Assembly (NCBI RefSeq): GCF_024170505.1
Contig: NZ_JALJYG010000017.1
Span: 1-35,766 of the forward strand
DNA: 35,766 nt
Source of the DNA: Methanocalculus alkaliphilus
GTDB lineage: Archaea; Halobacteriota; Methanomicrobia; Methanomicrobiales; Methanocorpusculaceae
Direction: 5' to 3'
The notes below the pieces were generated by a model. It searched no databases, was not told the DNA's origin, and saw only the letters and a program-made list of their open reading frames with translations. Shown one piece after another: positions 31,346 through 35,766 of the stretch. The position numbers and the translations under genes are program-made. The stretch's first letter is position 1, and the number at the start of each line of letters is the position of its first letter.

Positions 31346-32542
31346 TCAAAATCCCACCTCGATCAATCCGTCCGACGATCCGGTGATCGACTCTCCGCCA
31401 CCAGGCCGTACAAGGTACGTATTTTCTGTTCCGACCATTCCAACCCCGGTTACACCGATCTTCGGCTCAATGGCAATCGCCATCCCGGAGGTGAGCGGCT
31501 CATCGAACCCTTCTGCAATGACCGGGTACTCATCCACCTGGAGTCCGACACCATGGCCGAGGAACGGGGCACGCCGCGTTCCGTATCCCATGAAGTTTCC
31601 GGCATATTCCGGCGGTATTGAGTCGATGATATGCCGGTAGATGGCAGACGGGATCGCACCGGGGGAGAGGAGGGAGGCCATCTCCATCTCAAGCGAGCGG
31701 CAGAAATGATGGGATCTGATCGCCTCATCCGGGAGCGGGGCGCCAAACTGGTAGACGACGGTTTTGTCGGTATGGTATCCCTCATATCCACACCCGACAT
31801 CAAGGAAGACGAGATCACCCTTCTCTAAAAGCCGGTCCCGGGAACCCAGGAGCGGAACGGCAGGGGAGAGACCGACCGAGCTTCCGGGACCGTTGAAGTA
31901 GCTCGGAGCAATCGAGTGCGTACCGAATGCGATCTGGCCAAGGACGATCTCGGTCTCAAACATCCCGAATCTGACGATCCCCTGATGCCCCTCCTCGATG
32001 AGGATGGTATGAAGTTCACACCCCAGCGCAGCCTCACTCATTCCGGCCCTCAGAATCTCCGGGACACGATCCTCAAGGACACGGGCATGGATGGCACCGG
32101 CCCGTCTCATGAGATCGATCTCGTAGGGGCTCTTCTCTGCCCGGACCGCCGCAATTACCCGGTCAAGAGAGAGGAACTGCTGTACCGGGAAGTACTTCCC
32201 AAACCGATCCAGAAGGGCGACCACAACGATCTCCGTCTCGATATGGCAGGTCGATGGGAACGATCCCATCCCCTCTGCCGCATCACGGTAACTCCGCATC
32301 GGGCGGATATCAGGGAAGGTTGATTCGCTTCGTGCCCTCTCATAGCTCCTCCTGACCCAGTAGACGGGATCACCATCCCTGGGGATGAAGAGCATCCCGT
32401 CCTGCATCGTCCCGGAGAAATAGTACTGGTTGATCTTTCCGGTGATGGCAGCCATCTCCCATCCGGGATCTCTTCTATCCATCCGTTCCCTGAACCGGGA
32501 GATTCTGGCCTGAAGTTCAGAGGCGGGTACCTTCACAGACAT
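31346..32542 (-). CDS. M24 family metallopeptidase (Xaa-Pro aminopeptidase-like)
   Basis: The protein has 398 residues from the ATG at 32542 (MSVKVPASELQARISRFRER), where the creatinase-like N-terminal domain begins; the ORF is open to 32635. The pita-bread fold shows its five metal ligands: two Asp in FLDVGCGYEGYHTDKTVVY, a His in FLGHGVGLQVDEYP, a Glu in MAIAIEPKIG and a Glu in GTENTYLV. It is probably a cytosolic proline dipeptidase or aminopeptidase. It lies 74 nt after the isochorismatase-like gene on the same strand and 12 nt from the convergent Cache gene's stop. Confidence 0.93.
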   Translation of the reverse strand: MSVKVPASELQARISRFRERMDRRDPGWEMAAITGKINQYYFSGTMQDGMLFIPRDGDPVYWVRRSYERARSESTFPDIRPMRSYRDAAEGMGSFPSTCHIETEIVVVALLDRFGKYFPVQQFLSLDRVIAAVRAEKSPYEIDLMRRAGAIHARVLEDRVPEILRAGMSEAALGCELHTILIEEGHQGIVRFGMFETEIVLGQIAFGTHSIAPSYFNGPGSSVGLSPAVPLLGSRDRLLEKGDLVFLDVGCGYEGYHTDKTVVYQFGAPLPDEAIRSHHFCRSLEMEMASLLSPGAIPSAIYRHIIDSIPPEYAGNFMGYGTRRAPFLGHGVGLQVDEYPVIAEGFDEPLTSGMAIAIEPKIGVTGVGMVGTENTYLVRPGGGESITGSSDGLIEVGF

Positions 32543-32616
32543 GCAGAAGAGATCTCTTGCCAAGACTACTTGATACCCTCTGCATGGGAGAGACCATTCG
32601 TAAAAGAGGGGTATGA

Positions 32617-33180
32617 TCAGATCATCGCGCTGCATTCCCCGGTCGCGAGAATACGGACACCGATTGCCGCCATATCCCTGATATTTGCCTCATGGATCTC
32701 CCCGGTCGCCGCCGCAGTCGCATCGGAGACGAGATACGTCTCATACCCAAACGCCATTGCATCAAAGACCGTCGTCCTGATACAGTTCGGCGTCTGAATC
32801 CCGAGAACGACGATCCGCCCGATACCAAGCGATCTGAGGAGGAGATCGAGATCGGTCCCGAAGAACCCGCTCATCCGTGTCTTGGAGAGGATATATTCGT
32901 CGGGAAGGGGTGCCAGCGGATCGATCACCGCCGCCCCTCTCGTCCCCGCGACTGCAAACGGTGTTTTGGCAAAGAGATCCCGCCTGAAATGCTCGACATC
33001 AGCACCATCCGTCCGGTGGACCCGGAGAAGATGAATCACCGGGAGGTTCCTCTCCCGAAACCTCGTGAGAATCGTCGAGATAGGTTCGATGATCCCGTCT
33101 GCACCGGCAACCCGGAGTGGAGCACCCGGACCGACGAAGTCGTTCTGCATATCGATGATGAGAAGGGCAGTATTCTTCAT
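32617..33180 (-). CDS. Isochorismatase-like cysteine hydrolase
   Basis: The protein has 187 residues of the isochorismatase fold. The catalytic triad is Asp10 (LLIIDMQNDF), Lys100 (ILSKTRMSGFFGTDLD) and Cys133 (QTPNCIRTTVFDA). The family includes nicotinamidase, N-carbamoylsarcosine amidohydrolase and many uncharacterised amidases. The absence of obvious nicotinamidase metal-site histidines after DFVGPGAPL argues for the general group. The start is the only one near the conserved N-terminus. It is divergent from the 33265 gene across an 84-bp spacer and probably co-transcribed with the M24 peptidase gene. Confidence 0.92.
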   Translation of the reverse strand: MKNTALLIIDMQNDFVGPGAPLRVAGADGIIEPISTILTRFRERNLPVIHLLRVHRTDGADVEHFRRDLFAKTPFAVAGTRGAAVIDPLAPLPDEYILSKTRMSGFFGTDLDLLLRSLGIGRIVVLGIQTPNCIRTTVFDAMAFGYETYLVSDATAAATGEIHEANIRDMAAIGVRILATGECSAMI

Positions 33181-33264
33181 ACCAGTCTGATCAGGGGCGA
33201 TCCGGAGATATCAGTTTCGGCATATTCATTAGCCCCTGAGGAGAAGTAGCAGAAGCGGAGTTCA

Positions 33265-33897
33265 ATGATGATGGAAAGTGATGACGATGGGCGAAAGGAG
33301 ATTCAGGGGGAGATCGCCACAACCCTCCATGGATCATCGATCATCGACTTCTCCTATGAGTATGACTTCACCCAGACTCGTGGCGTCCGGCTCTGGTTTT
33401 CAATGATCCGGCTCAGGACACCTGCAGGGCTTCCGATCACCCTGAATGGGGAGGGGATCTGTATCGAGGATCAGGATCCGCTTGGTGAAAAGGGAATCAA
33501 TCTCTCGATTCGTGGAAATGCATACAGCCCCGGACCGGAGGTTCCAATCGCACAGATCGAGGAGGTGATCCGGCGTGATCTTCTCACCCTCTTTGACGGT
33601 GCAGGGATCACCGCAGTTGATGGACTTGGATTTGGGGATGACCCCGTCTATGAGAGAGACGGGGCATCCTTCCACCCCCTGAAGGCGGAGACGATCACGT
33701 TTTGGAACCATGATGGGTTTTCGTTCCTCTTTCGGCCGGAGGGGTTCTGCCAGAGTAATCCGACCCACCGGACGAAGGTATGGATCGCTCTCGATGCTTT
33801 TTTAATGGTCGATTACGAGGGGGCATGTGCATGCGTCTCAGATGCATTCTTCTCTGAGTTCCAGGAGGGAGGGATCCCCCGGCAGGAAGAGAGATAG
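33265..33897 (+). CDS. Conserved-looking protein of unknown function
   Basis: The protein has 210 residues and no family was recognised. There is no signal peptide or membrane helix. The sequence is acidic, with beta-prone segments such as IIDFSYEYDFTQTRGVRLWF, MIRLRTPAGLPITLNGEG and ETITFWNHDGFSFLFRPEGF, and cysteines at CQSN and ACACVSD. Three ATGs in a row follow GGAG, which supports the start. It lies 37 nt before GAPDH, but that gene has its own TATA box, so a shared role is not implied. Confidence 0.75.
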   Translation: MMMESDDDGRKEIQGEIATTLHGSSIIDFSYEYDFTQTRGVRLWFSMIRLRTPAGLPITLNGEGICIEDQDPLGEKGINLSIRGNAYSPGPEVPIAQIEEVIRRDLLTLFDGAGITAVDGLGFGDDPVYERDGASFHPLKAETITFWNHDGFSFLFRPEGFCQSNPTHRTKVWIALDAFLMVDYEGACACVSDAFFSEFQEGGIPRQEER

Positions 33898-33901
33898 AGG
33901 G

Positions 33902-33909
33902 GTTTTATT
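33902..33909 (+). promoter_or_regulatory. TATA box of the GAPDH gene
   Basis: A tttatta-type element lies about 29 nt before the ATG at 33935, predicting a start near 33930 and an almost leaderless message. It overlaps the region right after the stop of the upstream gene. Confidence 0.45.
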
Positions 33910-33934
33910 ATCACTCGCCCAATAATGGTTGATT

Positions 33935-34957
33935 ATGATCAGAGTTGCCATTAACGGGTATGGAACCATCGGGAAGCGTGTCGCCGATGCGGTCACCTGC
34001 CAGCCGGATATGGAGATCGTCGGCGTCTCCAAGACGAAACCGTCCGCAGAAGCATATGTCGCAGCCTCACGCGGGTTTCCCCTCTATATCGCCGATATAA
34101 CAAAGAAGGATGCCTTTGAGAAGGCAGGTATTGCGGTTGCAGGATCGGTCGGGGAGATGCTTGCCAGGTGTGATATCGTCATTGATGCAACCCCCGGCGG
34201 TATGGGAGCAAAGAACAGGGCACTGTATGAGAAGGCCGGTGTCAAGGCCATCTTTCAGGGTGGAGAGGATCACGAAGTGGCAGGGGTCTCATTCTCATCA
34301 TCCTGCAACTATAGCGAAGCACTCGGCAAAGATGCGGTCCGGGTCGTCTCCTGCAACACCACAGGGCTCTGCCGGATCATCAGACTTGTCGATGACGAGT
34401 ACGGGGTGAAGAAGGTGCGGGCGACGATGATCCGGCGTGGGGGCGATCCCGGAGATATCAAACGTGGCCCGATCGACGCAATCGTCCTCAATCCGGTGAC
34501 GATCCCCTCCCACCATGGCCCGGACGTCAGATCGGTCCTCCCGGGGATCAATATCGTCACAACCGCCGTCATCGTCCCGACGACGATGATGCATATGCAC
34601 GTCGTCCAGATGGATCTCAAAAAGCCGGGAGATCGAAACCGGATCATCGAACTGATCGCAGCAGATCCACGAATCGGGCTTGTCAGGCCCGCAACCGGGA
34701 TCACCTCGACCGCTGAGCTGAAGGAGTTTATGAACGATCTCGGGAGACCGCGATCGGATCTCTGGGAGAACGGGGTCTTTGAAGGATCGATATCCGTTGA
34801 TGGCGATGATCTCTGTCTCTTCCAGGCGATACACCAGGAGGCGGATGTCGTCGTTGAGACGATCGACTGTATCAGGGCGATGATGGGCACCATCACCGAT
34901 CCACGGGAGTCGATAGCCCTGACGAACTACTCACTCGGCTTCACCCCCATCGGATAG
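33935..34957 (+). CDS. gap: Glyceraldehyde-3-phosphate dehydrogenase, archaeal type II
   Basis: The protein has 340 residues. The start MIRVAINGYGTIGKRVADAV matches the family exactly; a TTG at 33929 would add two residues and is less likely. The Rossmann fold is followed by the catalytic Cys140 in SCNTTGLCRI, and PTTMMHMHVVQMDL is a typical archaeal block. The enzyme interconverts glyceraldehyde 3-phosphate and 1,3-bisphosphoglycerate with NAD(P), mainly in gluconeogenesis in methanogens. It is cytosolic and probably monocistronic. Confidence 0.97.
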   Translation: MIRVAINGYGTIGKRVADAVTCQPDMEIVGVSKTKPSAEAYVAASRGFPLYIADITKKDAFEKAGIAVAGSVGEMLARCDIVIDATPGGMGAKNRALYEKAGVKAIFQGGEDHEVAGVSFSSSCNYSEALGKDAVRVVSCNTTGLCRIIRLVDDEYGVKKVRATMIRRGGDPGDIKRGPIDAIVLNPVTIPSHHGPDVRSVLPGINIVTTAVIVPTTMMHMHVVQMDLKKPGDRNRIIELIAADPRIGLVRPATGITSTAELKEFMNDLGRPRSDLWENGVFEGSISVDGDDLCLFQAIHQEADVVVETIDCIRAMMGTITDPRESIALTNYSLGFTPIG

Positions 34958-35016
34958 GCAGAGACTGTCCGCTCATCCCTTTTTCATAAGAGCCCTGAGA
35001 GAAGAGCCCTCCTGAA

Positions 35017-35032
35017 GAGATATCGATATCTC
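35017..35032. promoter_or_regulatory. 16-bp perfect palindrome upstream of the phosphoesterase gene
   Basis: GAGATATCGATATCTC at 35017-35032 is a perfect palindrome ending 25 nt before the ATG at 35058. Upstream, AGAGCCCT is repeated at 34989-34996 and 35003-35010, and a TATA-like tttttcata lies near 34980-34988. The palindrome would therefore be close to the transcript start, a normal position for an operator. Confidence 0.35.
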
Positions 35033-35057
35033 GTCCCGGAAACAGACGTATCAGTAG

Positions 35058-35555
35058 ATGAAGATCGGAATCATCTCAGATACGCATGACACACTATCGG
35101 CTGTCCATGAAGCGATACGCCTCTTCTCCTCTCTGGAAATCGATCATCTCCTTCATGCCGGGGATATCACCTCTCCTGAAACACTCCTGCTCTTCTCAGC
35201 ACTCCCCTGCCCGGTGACGGCCGTCTTTGGAAACTGTGACAGGGATCGCTCCTCCCTCGGAGAGGCCGCCCAAAGTGCCGGAAATATCAGTATTCCAGGA
35301 CGTATCGCGGATCTCACGATTCATGATCAGAGGATCGGTATGATGCATGGGGATGACCCGCTCGCGCTGATAGCCGCTGCTGAATCAGGGTGTTTTGATA
35401 TCATCATCACCGGCCATACCCATCGGCCATCAGTCAGGAGATCCGGTGATACGCTCTTCATCAATCCCGGAGAGGCCTCCGGAGAACGGTATGGCGAGGC
35501 GACCGTGGCACTCTTTGATACTGAGAAGAATGATGTTGAGATTATTATCCTCTGA
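35058..35555 (+). CDS. YfcE/MJ0936-type metallophosphoesterase
   Basis: The protein has 165 residues. The binuclear metal site is complete: Asp8 and His10 in SDTHD, Asp36 in HAGDIT, Asn59 in FGNCD, His97 in MMHGDD, and His120 and His122 in GHTHRP. This class hydrolyses phosphodiesters in vitro, and its physiological substrate in archaea is unknown. It is cytosolic and slightly shorter than some homologues but intact. No ribosome-binding site is visible, and the palindrome at 35017-35032 is its most notable upstream feature. Confidence 0.93.
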   Translation: MKIGIISDTHDTLSAVHEAIRLFSSLEIDHLLHAGDITSPETLLLFSALPCPVTAVFGNCDRDRSSLGEAAQSAGNISIPGRIADLTIHDQRIGMMHGDDPLALIAAAESGCFDIIITGHTHRPSVRRSGDTLFINPGEASGERYGEATVALFDTEKNDVEIIIL

Positions 35556-35666
35556 TCGGAAAAAGGAGATTTCACGTGGAAAGAGCACTGCATCCGCTCT
35601 TGTATGATAATTATTAGAATAAACGACAATGCATCTGCTGTTGTGTGTAGTTTTAATAAGAAGAAG
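35556..35666. other. Spacer between the phosphoesterase gene and 5S rRNA
   Basis: AT-rich with no gene seen. An imperfect direct repeat is present: TGCATCcGCTcTTGT at 35589-35603 and TGCATCtGCTgTTGT at 35630-35644, 41 bp apart and matching at 13 of 15 positions. A pyrimidine-rich tail CTTCTTCTT on the minus strand follows the 5S end and may be its terminator. Confidence 0.4.
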
Positions 35667-35766
35667 TGGTATTGGCAGCGTTGAACAGTTCCCGAGGACT
35701 CTCGTACCTCAGTACAGTGTTCGACGCAGGTGGGCTTAACTGCCGGGTTCGGAATGAGTCCGGGTG
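35667..35766 (-). rRNA. 5S ribosomal RNA, 3' part (truncated by the window edge)
   Basis: About 100 nt on the minus strand match archaeal 5S rRNA. The read-out begins CACCCGGACTCATTCCGAAC, continues with CCGGCAGTTAAGCCC, and ends near GCTGCCAATACCA. The conserved loop-B/helix-III block CCGAACCCGG..GTTAAGCCC is clear. The 5' end lies beyond 35766, and the exact 3' end is uncertain by a few nt. A 23S and 16S gene probably lie to the right on the same strand. Confidence 0.88.

Noticed and set aside
1-35766. CRISPR arrays, insertion sequences, tRNA genes or prophage genes
   Set aside because: No regularly spaced repeats, transposase-like proteins, terminal inverted repeats, cloverleaf-like segments or phage structural genes were recognised on either strand by reading; a tRNA or covariance search was not possible here.

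Overview
The window reads as a chromosomal segment of a methanogenic euryarchaeon, most likely of the order Methanomicrobiales. Supporting signs are an FmdE-type protein, archaeal initiation factor aIF1A, archaeal type II glyceraldehyde-3-phosphate dehydrogenase, archaeal-type ThiC, an HTH-PAS-GAF one-component regulator, and GC-rich genes separated by AT-rich spacers carrying archaeal TATA boxes. The order is inferred from gene style; no 16S gene is present to confirm it. The right edge is the 3' part of a 5S rRNA gene on the minus strand, so an rRNA operon probably lies just outside.

Layout, left to right. (1) 1-5561: an AT-rich leader with a TGTACA dyad, an FmdE-family protein, an HxlR regulator divergent from an ABC-2 exporter pair, then two paralogous substrate-binding lipoproteins without permease or ATPase. 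(2) 5562-11596: an HTH-PAS-PAS-GAF-PAS regulator, a HEAT-repeat protein, thiC, a DUF362/ferredoxin protein and aIF1A. (3) 11624-15009 (minus): a tightly packed six-gene operon of a small lipoprotein and five proteins with one N-terminal membrane segment each, resembling the pilin-like DUF7287/7288/7261/7266/7289 set. (4) 15070-17413: a DUF1015 protein, a RimI-type acetyltransferase and an XRE-type regulator. (5) 17388-23426 (minus): a complete trpEGDCFBA operon, with five of six junctions being 4-nt overlaps. Its promoter carries two TGTACA boxes around the TATA element. (6) 23567-26976: a GerW(YtfJ)/DUF2953 pair, a single-pass membrane protein, TruA, a PHP phosphoesterase and a tiny two-helix membrane protein. 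(7) 27108-35555: a MATE transporter, an AlkD-like DNA glycosylase, a small basic protein, a lipoprotein with three Cache-like regions, an M24 peptidase, an isochorismatase-like hydrolase, an unrecognised protein, GAPDH and a YfcE-like phosphoesterase.

Most of the window is housekeeping or biosynthetic. The parts most worth a second look are the trp promoter, which resembles a TrpY-type TRP-box arrangement and shares a 9-mer with the left edge of the window; the pilin-like operon; the output-less multi-Cache lipoprotein; the GerW/DUF2953 pair in an archaeon; and several convergent gene pairs that overlap or nearly touch. No tRNA, CRISPR array, insertion sequence or phage gene was recognised.
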